Source: an uncultured Paracoccaceae bacterium (GTDB taxonomy: Bacteria; Pseudomonadota; Alphaproteobacteria; Rhodobacterales; Rhodobacteraceae). From it: a DNA stretch of 64,000 nucleotides. Positions 45,128 to 53,777 of the stretch are shown here, in pieces. The notes below the pieces were generated by a model that did not search any database, was not told where the DNA came from, and worked only from the letters and a program-made list of their open reading frames with translations. Within the stretch, counting starts at the first letter, position 1, and each line of letters begins with the position of its first letter. Location: positions 186,001 through 250,000 of the forward strand of contig CALSNT010000017.1 in the NCBI GenBank assembly GCA_943787785.1, in the 5' to 3' direction. Both the position numbers and the translations under genes were made by a program.

Positions 45128-46393
45128 TCAGCCCTCCACTTCCATCGCCGCTGCCTGACAGGCAATATGAAACGCATCGAAATTGCGCAACGCCGGGGCG
45201 GTGCCAAGTTCCGGCATGGCACGGTTCACGATGAAGGGCACCTCCTGCTCGGTCAGCCCACCGTGACTACGCAGAGGTTCGTTCAGCGCCGCAAGATCAT
45301 GGCGGTGCTCTGAGGTGCCCAAAGTCATGTTTTCCCCAGAAATAACAATGATGTCTCCAATCCGGTCGGGCGGCAGCTCAAAGCGCTCACACGCCGCCGC
45401 ACGGGTGTCCGCATAGATGATGTCGTCCATCGCGCGCAGCCGCGTGACGATATCCTCGGCGTCCACCCCGGCGGGCAAATAGGCAGTCGCAAAAGCCCCA
45501 AGCGCGCCGTGATGTACGACGTAAGGATCGGTAATCGGCAGGATGACACGCGCCGCAGCCTCGCCCAACCAACCGTCAAGCACGTCCTGCAGATAAATCA
45601 CTTTGGGGTCGCCATTGGCATCGTGCTTGGGCTTCATCCCGTGGTCCGCGGTCACAACAATTGCGGCGCCGTCGGCGTCCAATTCGGCCAAATAGCGATC
45701 AAACATCTCATAGAACGCATTCGCTTGGGTATCGCCGGGCGCGTATTTATGCTGCACATAATCCGTGGTCGTCAGGTACATCACATCGGGGCGGAATTCG
45801 CGGAGCAATTTCACACCAGCGGCAAAAACAAATTCCGACAGTTCCGCTGAATAAACCTCTGGCACCGGCAGGCCCAGCCAGTTGCTGGCGTTGTCGATTC
45901 CGTGTACGGCCTTAGTTGTGCTATCGCTGCGCTCGGATGAAAAGCAGATTGCGCGACCGTCATTGAATGCCAGATCCTTCCCCAGCAAGGCGCGAAGCTT
46001 GTCCTTGGCCGTGACAATCGCGACCTTTGCACCAGCGTCGTAGAATCCTTTGAAAATCGTCCTCGACCGCAGCCACTTCGGATCGTTCATCATGACTTCA
46101 GAGTCTGTTTCCGGATCATAGAGGAAATTTCCGCAAATCCCATGCACCGCCGGAGGCCTTCCCGTGGCAATCGACATATTATTCGGGTTGGTAAAACTCG
46201 GGATCGCCGAATGTGCCAACCGGTCGGTGCCGGTTTCGCGCATCCGCTTCAGCGTTGGCATCAGCCCCTCTGCGATGGCGGCGTCCAGATACGCAGGCTC
46301 GCACCCGTCCAGGCAGATCGCGATTGCAGTTGTTTTCGGCACCGCATAGGCGCGCTCATTGATCACGATTTCAGCTGGGGTCATGTCGTTCAT
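45128..46393 (-). CDS. phnA: Phosphonoacetate hydrolase PhnA
   Basis: A Zn-dependent alkaline-phosphatase-superfamily enzyme cutting phosphonoacetate into acetate and phosphate, 421 residues. Metal ligands and nucleophile are visible: AICLDGCEPAYLD (Asp), SAIPSFTNPNNMSIATG (Thr nucleophile), YLTTTDYVQHKYAPG, VVTADHGMKPKHD and DPYVVHHGALGAFA. The start MNDMTPAEIVINERAYAVPK at 46393 is chosen; the upstream open frame is antisense to phnW. It lies between phnW (17 bp) and phnY (3 bp). Confidence 0.95.
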   Translation of the reverse strand: MNDMTPAEIVINERAYAVPKTTAIAICLDGCEPAYLDAAIAEGLMPTLKRMRETGTDRLAHSAIPSFTNPNNMSIATGRPPAVHGICGNFLYDPETDSEVMMNDPKWLRSRTIFKGFYDAGAKVAIVTAKDKLRALLGKDLAFNDGRAICFSSERSDSTTKAVHGIDNASNWLGLPVPEVYSAELSEFVFAAGVKLLREFRPDVMYLTTTDYVQHKYAPGDTQANAFYEMFDRYLAELDADGAAIVVTADHGMKPKHDANGDPKVIYLQDVLDGWLGEAAARVILPITDPYVVHHGALGAFATAYLPAGVDAEDIVTRLRAMDDIIYADTRAAACERFELPPDRIGDIIVISGENMTLGTSEHRHDLAALNEPLRSHGGLTEQEVPFIVNRAMPELGTAPALRNFDAFHIACQAAAMEVEG

Positions 46394-46410
46394 CTTTCGG
46401 TCTTTCGTGT

Positions 46411-47592
46411 TCAGGCGGCCAAGCGGGCGCGTTCTTCCAGGGCAGCGGCGGGGGGTGCGGCACTGGCCACACCCATTTCGGTAAGGCTTTCGCGGGCGGC
46501 AGCGACGACATCGCGCATTACGGCTTCGTCCATCTGGCCGATACAGCCGATGCGGAAACTGTCCACCACCGTCAGCTTGCCGGGGTAGATGATGAAGCCG
46601 CGGGATTTCATCGCGTCGTAGAACCGTGTGAAATCGAAGGCCGGATCGGTCGGGCAAAAGAACGTCACGATGATCGGGCTTAGCCAACGGTCTTTGAGCA
46701 ACGTCTCGAAGCCCAAGTCGCGCATTCCTGCGACCATTACGTCGCGGTTGTTGGCATAGCGCACGCCGCGCCCAGCAACGCCACCTTCGGCACGGTGTTG
46801 CGCCAGCGCTTCCATAAATGCCGCGACAACATGGGTCGGCGGCGTAAATCGCCATTGGCCGGTCTTTTCCATCGCCGCCCATTGATCGAAAAGGTCCAGG
46901 CTCAGCGATTGCGCATTCCCATTGGAAGCCTCCAACATCGCCTTGCGGGCAATCACAAAGCCAAACCCTGGCACGCCCTCGATACATTTGTTGGCCGAGC
47001 TGACGATGGCATCGTAAGGCACCTTGTCCGCCTGAAGCTCCAGCGCTCCAAAGGCGCTCATCGAATCAATCAACAGGCTCCGCCCTGCGGCGTGCACAAC
47101 CTCTGCAATCTCCTCGACCGGGTTCAGAATGCCCGAGGATGTTTCGCAATGGACCAGAACGACGTGGCTGATCGAGGTGTCGGCGGCCAGTGCGACGGCC
47201 ACCTCATCCCCGCGTGGCGGCATGTAGTCGCCTTTGTCGATCACCACGTGGTCGCGGTTCAGATAGGCCATCGTTTTGGCGATCCGCTGCCCGTAAGCGC
47301 CGTTCACCAGCACCAGTGTCTTGCTGTCGCGCGGCAACAGAGAGCCCAGCATCGCTTCGACCGCGAACGTCCCGCTGCCTTGCATCGGCACGCAGTCGAA
47401 ATCGTCGGCACCGGGTCCGATCATTTCCAGAAGCTGCGCACGCATCGCCGCCGTCATGGCGCGGAAATCGCTGTCCCAACTGCCCCAGTCGCGCAGCATT
47501 GCTTGCTTGGTCGCGTAGGACGTGGTCAGCGGACCGGGCGTCAAAAGGTATGGTTCGCCCAGCTTCGGCGGGTCGAGTTTCGCCTGTCCCAT
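46411..47592 (-). CDS. phnW: 2-aminoethylphosphonate:pyruvate transaminase PhnW
   Basis: A PLP enzyme converting 2-aminoethylphosphonate plus pyruvate to phosphonoacetaldehyde plus alanine, 393 residues. The Schiff-base Lys is in [38 protein letters not shown] opens the fold and [20 protein letters not shown] holds the phosphate loop; [14 protein letters not shown] carries the PLP-binding Asp. The start at 47592 ([16 protein letters not shown]) follows GGACAAACAGCG. It is the first gene of phnW-phnA-phnY. A/T-rich DNA upstream (47640-47693) is the likely promoter. Confidence 0.95.
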   Translation of the reverse strand: MGQAKLDPPKLGEPYLLTPGPLTTSYATKQAMLRDWGSWDSDFRAMTAAMRAQLLEMIGPGADDFDCVPMQGSGTFAVEAMLGSLLPRDSKTLVLVNGAYGQRIAKTMAYLNRDHVVIDKGDYMPPRGDEVAVALAADTSISHVVLVHCETSSGILNPVEEIAEVVHAAGRSLLIDSMSAFGALELQADKVPYDAIVSSANKCIEGVPGFGFVIARKAMLEASNGNAQSLSLDLFDQWAAMEKTGQWRFTPPTHVVAAFMEALAQHRAEGGVAGRGVRYANNRDVMVAGMRDLGFETLLKDRWLSPIIVTFFCPTDPAFDFTRFYDAMKSRGFIIYPGKLTVVDSFRIGCIGQMDEAVMRDVVAAARESLTEMGVASAAPPAAALEERARLAA

Positions 47593-47693
47593 CGCTGTTT
47601 GTCCTTGCCGCCCACGGATCGAGTCAGCGAGCAAACTAACCTCGCGCGACGCATCGTAAAAATCGTTAATACCGACAAAATGATAAGTTTTGT

Positions 47694-49361
47694 TTATTCA
47701 TTGCTGGTGGCTTTTTCCAATCGGCTGTCGCGCAGCATCCCGGTTTGGCGCAGCACCGGATAGCCGATCAACGCATAGCGAGAGTTGATCTCTTTCAGCG
47801 CACGCACCACCTCGATGTGGACGTCACTGGTGGCGATGCTTTCTGGCGTCCCGGTGGCCAGCCTTGCGACATGGCGGTCAAAGCTGGTGCGTTCGAACTC
47901 CCGCATTTTCTCTTTTTCTTCAACCAGTTGCAGCGCCGTGTCCACATCGTCCGAGACCAGCACATTCAGCGCCATCTGCGCGTTTGCCACGACCCGCGCA
48001 TGTAGGCGCGACAGCTCGTTCCAGCCATCGTCGGAAAACTGCGAACCACTGTCGTGCTTCTCGGCCACTGCGCGCAGCAGGTCCTTGGAGATGATGTCGC
48101 CGATCCGTTCCAGCGCCACAGCGGCGTCGAGGTAGTCCATCAGTTGCACTGCCTGGTCGCGATTCAGCTGCTGCTGGCTCAGCTCGGCCAGGAACAGTTT
48201 GATCTCACTGTGACGCTCGTTCACCTCAACATCCAGATTGCGCAGGTGACGCAGACGCTCTGGCGGTGCCGTGTCGAACAGTTCCATCACCGGGGTCAGC
48301 ATCTGCTCGACCGTTCCGGCCATCAACAGAAGCTCACGCAAAACACTGGCGAGCGCCTGGCGCGGATCGCGCAGCGCAGCGGGGTCGAGGGCGCTGACCC
48401 GTGGCGGATCGACGCTTTCGCTGGGACTCGGGTCGCGCAATATCGCTTTCAGCGCGTTGGCAGACGGGATGACGGCAGGAAGAAAGACCAGCACCAGCGC
48501 CGAGTTGAACATCAAGTGAAACAGCACAATCTGACGCGCCTCGGATGCAGCCAACCGATCCAGCGGCAGTGTCACGATTTGCATCAGGCCCAGAACCGCC
48601 AGCGCACCGATGACCCGGAAGCCGAGGTTGCCCAACGTAATCCGCCGCGCCTTGATATGGGACGCGCGGGTCAGCCATACGGCGACGCAGGCCCCGCCAA
48701 TGTTGGCCCCCAGCACCAAGGGCAGACCGGCCCCCAATGTCAGCATCCCCTCGACCGCGAAGGCCGCGAACAGCAAAATTGCCGCGACTGAGGAATGGAA
48801 CAGAAACGCCAACGCGGCACCCCCAAGCACGGCGACAATTGGGTCGCTTGCAAGATACGCAATAATTTCCGGCAGATAGCGGAATTCACGCAGCGGCACC
48901 GTGGCATCGGCGATCAGCGACAGAGAGATCAGGATCAATGCAATGCCCAGCAGCACCCGCCCGATTTGTTTGGCCATTCGGCTATCGGTTTTGAGGAACA
49001 GAAACCCTCCGACCAGCAGCAGCAGCGCCGTTAGCCACCCCAGATCGAGGCTGAGGAACACCACCACCAGCGCCGTGCCAAGATCTGCGCCAAGCACCAC
49101 AGCCAACGCGCCGGTCACCCCCATCACACCGGTCGCCGCAAATCCGCCAACCAGTAGGGCGACCGCCGTGGCGCTTTGTAGTGAGGCGGCGGCCAAAACG
49201 CCGACTCCGGCGGATTTCACCAGGCTTTTGCGGGTGGTCAGGAACAGGTCGCGCAGGGCCGGACCAGCGGCACGCTCTATCCCCGTGCGCACCATGCGGG
49301 TTGAGTAGAGCAGCAACATGACCGCTCCGGCCAGTTGCATTAGAATAATGATGACCTGCAT
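47694..49361 (-). CDS. Na/Pi cotransporter family protein with PhoU-like tail
   Basis: A 555-residue inner-membrane protein. Two repeated Na_Pi_cotrans domains are marked by the QSA-type motifs [17 protein letters not shown] and [21 protein letters not shown] cytosolic PhoU-like helical domain follows (from about residue 330, [20 protein letters not shown] to LEKATSNE). E. coli YjbB of this type exports phosphate. Next to phnA, which releases Pi, a Pi-export or Pi-balance role is plausible but inferred. It precedes phnW by 101 bp in the same direction. Confidence 0.88.
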   Translation of the reverse strand: MQVIIILMQLAGAVMLLLYSTRMVRTGIERAAGPALRDLFLTTRKSLVKSAGVGVLAAASLQSATAVALLVGGFAATGVMGVTGALAVVLGADLGTALVVVFLSLDLGWLTALLLLVGGFLFLKTDSRMAKQIGRVLLGIALILISLSLIADATVPLREFRYLPEIIAYLASDPIVAVLGGAALAFLFHSSVAAILLFAAFAVEGMLTLGAGLPLVLGANIGGACVAVWLTRASHIKARRITLGNLGFRVIGALAVLGLMQIVTLPLDRLAASEARQIVLFHLMFNSALVLVFLPAVIPSANALKAILRDPSPSESVDPPRVSALDPAALRDPRQALASVLRELLLMAGTVEQMLTPVMELFDTAPPERLRHLRNLDVEVNERHSEIKLFLAELSQQQLNRDQAVQLMDYLDAAVALERIGDIISKDLLRAVAEKHDSGSQFSDDGWNELSRLHARVVANAQMALNVLVSDDVDTALQLVEEKEKMREFERTSFDRHVARLATGTPESIATSDVHIEVVRALKEINSRYALIGYPVLRQTGMLRDSRLEKATSNE

Positions 49362-49452
49362 CGGTCCCCTCGCGTTAGCCGTGCAAGATGCCCGATTTCC
49401 ACCTATTGATCAAATTGATACGCCTTATCGACCTATCGCCGTGCGCGATGCG

Positions 49453-50457
49453 TCAAGCGGCGGATTCGGCCAGCAGCTCTTCCCAGCGGTGGCAGGACAC
49501 CGCGTGACCGTCCGGTGATTTCTCCAACTTCGGCTCGGCCGACTTGCAGATGTCGATGGCATAGGGACAGCGCGTGTGAAACTTGCATCCCGGAGGCTGG
49601 TTCGTCGGCGAAGGAATCTCACCCTCCAGCTTCTGCGCCTTGCCGCGGTCGTCCGGGTCCAGCGATGGAATGGCCGAGAACAGCGCCTTCGTGTAGGGGT
49701 GGCGCGGTTGGGCGAACAGGTCGCGGGTCGTGGCACTTTCGACGATCCGGCCCAGGTACATCACCGCCACGTGGTCGCAGGTGTGGGCGACGACGCTCAG
49801 GTCGTGGCTGATGAACATGAATGTCAGCCCCATCTCGGCCTGGATTTGCTTCAGCAGGTTCAGCACATCGGCCTGGATCGACAAATCCAGCGCCGCCACG
49901 CTTTCGTCTGCCACGATGAATTTCGGGCCGGAGACCAGCGCGCGGGCAATCGAGATCCGCTGTCGCTGCCCGCCGGAAAACGCATGTGGGAAGCGGCGCA
50001 GGTGTTCCAGGTTGAGGCGGCATTTCGCAGCTATCTCTCGCACACGCTCATCGGTTTCAGTGCGGGTTTTGGTGATCTTCATCACCTCAAGAGGTTCCGC
50101 AATGATGTCGCGCACGGTCATGCGAGGGCTTAAGGCCGCATAAGGGTCCTGAAAGATCAACTGCGCGTGTTTGCGATATTCTGTGAGCTCCGCACCAGAC
50201 AGGGAGCCGATGTCGTACTGAACCTCACCGTCATCATACGTCGCCGTGCCTTCCGAGATATCGACGGCTTTCAACAAGGCTCGGCCCAGCGTCGTCTTGC
50301 CCGAACCACTTTCACCGACGATGCCGAAGAAGCTGCCCTTGGGGATGTCGATGGAAATCCCCTCGACCGCTTTCAGATCGAATTTCTTGAAGGCCCCGGC
50401 GTTGATCCGGAAGGTGACCGACAGCCCGTCGGTGGAAATCAGCGGCGTGTCACTCAT
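49453..50457 (-). CDS. ABC transporter ATP-binding protein, oligopeptide type (DppF/OppF-like)
   Basis: A 334-residue ATPase. Walker A is GIVGESGSGKTTLGRALLKA, the signature FSGGQRQRISIARALV, Walker B KFIVADESVAALD, and the H-loop FISHDLSVVAHTCD. The C-terminal oligopeptide-transporter extension has conserved cysteines (GCKFHTRCPYAIDIC, then SCH), which in some family members bind an Fe-S cluster. It overlaps its partner ATPase gene by 4 bp. It is the last gene of a five-gene importer operon. Confidence 0.95.
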   Translation of the reverse strand: MSDTPLISTDGLSVTFRINAGAFKKFDLKAVEGISIDIPKGSFFGIVGESGSGKTTLGRALLKAVDISEGTATYDDGEVQYDIGSLSGAELTEYRKHAQLIFQDPYAALSPRMTVRDIIAEPLEVMKITKTRTETDERVREIAAKCRLNLEHLRRFPHAFSGGQRQRISIARALVSGPKFIVADESVAALDLSIQADVLNLLKQIQAEMGLTFMFISHDLSVVAHTCDHVAVMYLGRIVESATTRDLFAQPRHPYTKALFSAIPSLDPDDRGKAQKLEGEIPSPTNQPPGCKFHTRCPYAIDICKSAEPKLEKSPDGHAVSCHRWEELLAESAA

Positions 50458-51449
50458 GCGCCTGACCCCACTTTACACAGATGGCATGCGGCGCGGTGGT
50501 TCTCGGCCGTTTGCACCCACTGCGGTATTTCGGTCTTGCAGATATCACCGATGATCTTGGAACAGCGCGTGTGAAACACGCACCCTGGCGGGCGCTCCAG
50601 CGGAGACGGGATGTCGCCCGGAACAGGGACCAGCGGCGCCTCCAGATCGTCCAGTTTCGGCAGTGCCGCGATCAGGCCCTGAGTGTACGGATGGTGCGGA
50701 TGGCGGATGACCTCGCGCACCGGGCCCTGTTCGACCATCCGGCCCAGATACATCACGGCGACCTTGTCGGCGGTTTGTGCCACGACGCCAAGGTCGTGTG
50801 TGATGAAGATAATGCCCATGTTGAACTCGGTCACGAGGTCTTTCATCAGGTCGATCACCTGCGCCTGAATGGTCACGTCCAGTGCCGTGGTTGGCTCATC
50901 TGCGATCAGCAGTTTCGGCTTGGTGGACAGCGCCATGGCAATCATCGCCCGCTGGCGCATCCCACCCGACAATTCGAACGCGTATTGGTTAAAGCGGGTC
51001 GAGGCGTCCGAGATACCAACGCGGTCCAGCATCTCGATGCTCAGATCGCGAGCCTGTTTCTTGTTCATGTCCGAATGGACCAGCAGTTGTTCGACCATCT
51101 GCTTGCCGATGCTGATCGCCGGGGCGAAACTGGCCATTGGTTCCTGGAAGATCATCGAGATCGCCCCGCCGCGCACGACTTCCATTTCCCGCGCGTTCCT
51201 GAGGCTCATCACGTCCACCGGGCCGCTGTCCAGATGCAGAGTGATCTTGGTGTCGTCGGAATAGATCGCGTTGCCGGGGTTCAGCTTCATCAGCGACTTC
51301 GCAGTCACCGATTTGCCCGATCCGCTTTCGCCGACCAGCCCCATCACCTCACCCGGTTCCAGACTGAACGAGACGTTGTCGACCGCCGTGATGATCCCCT
51401 CATCCGTGCGGAATTGCAGCGTCAGGTTTTCGACATCCAACAGGCTCAT
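50454..51449 (-). CDS. ABC transporter ATP-binding protein, oligopeptide type (DppD/OppD-like)
   Basis: A 331-residue ATPase. Walker A is GLVGESGSGKSVTAKSLMKL, the signature ELSGGMRQRAMIAMALSTKP, Walker B LLIADEPTTALD, and the H-loop IIFITHDLGVVAQTAD. The C-terminal extension has GCVFHTRCSKIIGDIC. It overlaps the permease stop by 1 bp upstream and the DppF-like gene by 4 bp downstream. The pair forms a heterodimeric nucleotide-binding unit. Confidence 0.95.
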   Translation of the reverse strand: MSLLDVENLTLQFRTDEGIITAVDNVSFSLEPGEVMGLVGESGSGKSVTAKSLMKLNPGNAIYSDDTKITLHLDSGPVDVMSLRNAREMEVVRGGAISMIFQEPMASFAPAISIGKQMVEQLLVHSDMNKKQARDLSIEMLDRVGISDASTRFNQYAFELSGGMRQRAMIAMALSTKPKLLIADEPTTALDVTIQAQVIDLMKDLVTEFNMGIIFITHDLGVVAQTADKVAVMYLGRMVEQGPVREVIRHPHHPYTQGLIAALPKLDDLEAPLVPVPGDIPSPLERPPGCVFHTRCSKIIGDICKTEIPQWVQTAENHRAACHLCKVGSGA

Positions 51450-52642
51450 CAGTGGCTGTCCGAATAGGGGTCGGCGGCGTCACGCAGCCCGTCGCCGACA
51501 AAGACGAAAGCCATGACAAGGGCGACGAAGAAAATCACCGGGATGAAATACCACTGATAGTTCAGCAGAACATCGGCCGATGTCGCCTTTTGCAGCATCA
51601 CGCCGAGCGAGCTGACCGGGTCTTTCAGGCCGAGGCCGATGAAGGACAGCGCGGTTTCGGACAGCACCATGTAAGGGAAGCTGATGACCAGATCGACGAT
51701 GATATAGCTGGTGAAGCTGGGCAACAGATGGCGGCGGATCACGTGGCCGGGTTTGGCCCCGCAAAGCTGGGCGGCCAGCACGTATTCCTGATTGCGCTCG
51801 GTCAGCAGATGCGTGCGCACCCGGCGCGCCAGGGTCGGCCAGCCGACAAGCCCCAGAATGACCGAGATGATGAAAAACCGCCCTTCCGAGCTTAGCCCCG
51901 GCCCGAGGTCCACCAGCGTCCAGTCCCCGATGCCTATTCGTGAGCCCTCGGCGGCAATAATAGCCGAGATTGCCATGAACAGCGGGATCACCGGCACGGT
52001 TCGCACCGCGTCCGTTATCATCTGAATCACCGAGTCGATCCAGCCTCCGTAATATCCGGCGACCCCCCCGATTATCAGTGCCAACACGAAGGCGATCACC
52101 ACGCCGATGGTGCCGACTTGCATAGACGTCCAGACCGCGTGGAGCGTTCGCGAAAAGATGTCCTGACCGTCCTCATCCGTCCCGAACAGGTGGATCTTGC
52201 CGCCCTCGACGCCAAACAGATGGACATTGCCGGGGATGAAGCCGAACAGCTTGTATTTGTCACCGCGCACGAAGAACTGCATCGGCAGGCGAATGTCCTC
52301 GTCCACCGTAGTGACCCAACGAAAATTCGTCGCCATCGAGCGTTCCCGCGTCACCCCGTGGATGAACGGGCGCAGCGAGCAACCATTTGAGTCGCAGAAC
52401 TGCGGCATCTGCGGTGCGCCGTTGGTGTAGTCCTTGTCGCGCCCGGCAATCGTCGGATCGTAGGGCGACAGGAACGGCGCAAACAGGCCCGACAGCATCA
52501 GGAACACCAGCACCATCGCCGCTATCATCGCCGCGCGCTGTTTCTTGAACCGCGCCCAGATCAGCTGACGCTGCGATGCAGTGAAATACGCCTCTTTTGA
52601 CGATTGGTCTTCCGCGGTGGTCTGGGCTGTCATGTCACTCAT
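51449..52642 (-). CDS. ABC transporter permease, oligopeptide type (DppC/OppC-like), enlarged
   Basis: A 397-residue inner-membrane permease, longer than the usual 280-300. The first helix (AAMIAAMVLVFLMLSGLFAP) is followed by an insert of about 90 residues (SPYDPTIAGRDKDYTNGAPQ to KIHLFGTDEDGQDIF) before the typical core. LFGTDEDGQDIFSRTLHAVW marks the OppC start, and the EAA loop is in EYVLAAQLCGAKPGHVIRRH. Enlarged DppC proteins of this kind occur beside long solute-binding proteins in Rhodobacterales. It starts 4 bp after the DppB-like gene. Confidence 0.92.
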   Translation of the reverse strand: MSDMTAQTTAEDQSSKEAYFTASQRQLIWARFKKQRAAMIAAMVLVFLMLSGLFAPFLSPYDPTIAGRDKDYTNGAPQMPQFCDSNGCSLRPFIHGVTRERSMATNFRWVTTVDEDIRLPMQFFVRGDKYKLFGFIPGNVHLFGVEGGKIHLFGTDEDGQDIFSRTLHAVWTSMQVGTIGVVIAFVLALIIGGVAGYYGGWIDSVIQMITDAVRTVPVIPLFMAISAIIAAEGSRIGIGDWTLVDLGPGLSSEGRFFIISVILGLVGWPTLARRVRTHLLTERNQEYVLAAQLCGAKPGHVIRRHLLPSFTSYIIVDLVISFPYMVLSETALSFIGLGLKDPVSSLGVMLQKATSADVLLNYQWYFIPVIFFVALVMAFVFVGDGLRDAADPYSDSH

Positions 52643-52646
52643 CAGG

Positions 52647-53654
52647 TCATCCCATGATACTGCGACGGACGCGCGGGTCGATGGCGGCCAGCAGCAGGTC
52701 GGTCAGGAAATTCAACGTCACGATCGAGGCGGTCAGCAGGAAGATGATCGCGCCGGCCAGCTGTTGGTCGTTGGAACGCGCCAGCGCCTCGATCAGCAAT
52801 GCGCCCGCGTCGGTCAGGATCAGGATCAGCGCGACGATCGGCAACTCGTTGAAAATCCGGTTCAGGTCGAAGCCCAGCGAGTTCACAATCGGCCCAAGCG
52901 CGTGCCGGGCCGGATAACGCCAGAGCAGTTTGCGCCCGTAGATGCCGCGCGCCGAGGCGGCGGTGACGTAAAGCTTGCCAATCTCATCCGACATCAGCGC
53001 CCGAACAGTTTGCAGCGCAAAGGCCGTCGCCGACCAGCCAAGGATGAAGATCGGCAGCCAGATGTGTTTCAACAGGTCGACAAACTTCGCCCCGGACCAC
53101 GGCGCATCGCGGAATTCGTTCGAGAATAACCCCGTCAGCGTTTCCCCGAAGTACACTGTCGCGGCCAGCATGATCATCAACGCCAGCAGGAAGTTCGGCA
53201 GCGCCAGTCCGAGGTAGCTGAACAGACGCAACCCGTTGTTCAGCGCCGGAGAATTCGTTGCGACCGAAATGATGCCAACAGGAATGGCGATCACATAAGC
53301 CAGCAGCAGCGAGGCCAGGCACAGCCCCAGCGACAGCCAGAACTTGTCGCCCAGAAGCTGCGCAATATTCACGCGCAGGATGCAGCTGTCGCCAAACTCG
53401 CCCTGAAAGGCGTTGACGATCCAACTGCCCCAGCGGAACAGGAAGGGCTGGTCGAGGCCAAGGCGCACCCGTTCAGCCTCTAACGCGTTGGCGATCTGGA
53501 TGCTGGAGCCTTGAGTGTTCTTGAAGGCCAGATACCGCTCAGCACAGTCGCCGGGCACCAGTTCCATCAAGGAAAAAACAATGAGGGATACGATAACCAA
53601 TGTGATGATCGCCATCACGGCGCGCACAAACGCAAATCGACCGAATTGCAGCAT
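52647..53654 (-). CDS. ABC transporter permease, oligopeptide type (DppB/OppB-like)
   Basis: A 335-residue permease with six membrane helices. It begins MLQFGRFAFVRAVMAIITLV and has the N-terminal ELVPGDCAERYLAF region. The EAA-type loop is EIGKLYVTAASARGIYGRKL. It pairs with the DppC-like protein to form the pore. It follows the solute-binding gene with a 123-bp gap holding a perfect palindrome, probably lowering expression of the membrane components relative to the binding protein. Confidence 0.94.
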   Translation of the reverse strand: MLQFGRFAFVRAVMAIITLVIVSLIVFSLMELVPGDCAERYLAFKNTQGSSIQIANALEAERVRLGLDQPFLFRWGSWIVNAFQGEFGDSCILRVNIAQLLGDKFWLSLGLCLASLLLAYVIAIPVGIISVATNSPALNNGLRLFSYLGLALPNFLLALMIMLAATVYFGETLTGLFSNEFRDAPWSGAKFVDLLKHIWLPIFILGWSATAFALQTVRALMSDEIGKLYVTAASARGIYGRKLLWRYPARHALGPIVNSLGFDLNRIFNELPIVALILILTDAGALLIEALARSNDQQLAGAIIFLLTASIVTLNFLTDLLLAAIDPRVRRSIMG

Positions 53655-53720
53655 CTGGCGGTGTCATCCCCGTTAATCCGTCAGGGCTTTGCCCCGAATC
53701 CCCGGTCTGTGCCAGGGTAA

Positions 53721-53750
53721 GGTTGCGGGCGACACGTGTCGCCCGCAACC
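53721..53750. repeat. 30-bp perfect palindrome between binding-protein and permease genes
   Basis: GGTTGCGGGCGACAC followed by its exact inverse GTGTCGCCCGCAACC. In mRNA of the minus-strand operon it would form a very stable hairpin about 30 nt after the binding-protein stop. There is no T tract, so partial termination or 3'-end protection is likelier than full termination. Confidence 0.85.
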
Positions 53751-53777
53751 ATTTTCTGCATCAACCCGCGGAGTTGA

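Noticed and set aside
46394-46987. Long upstream extension of phnA on the minus strand
   Set aside because: It lies inside phnW in another frame; PhnA homology begins at the ATG at 46393.
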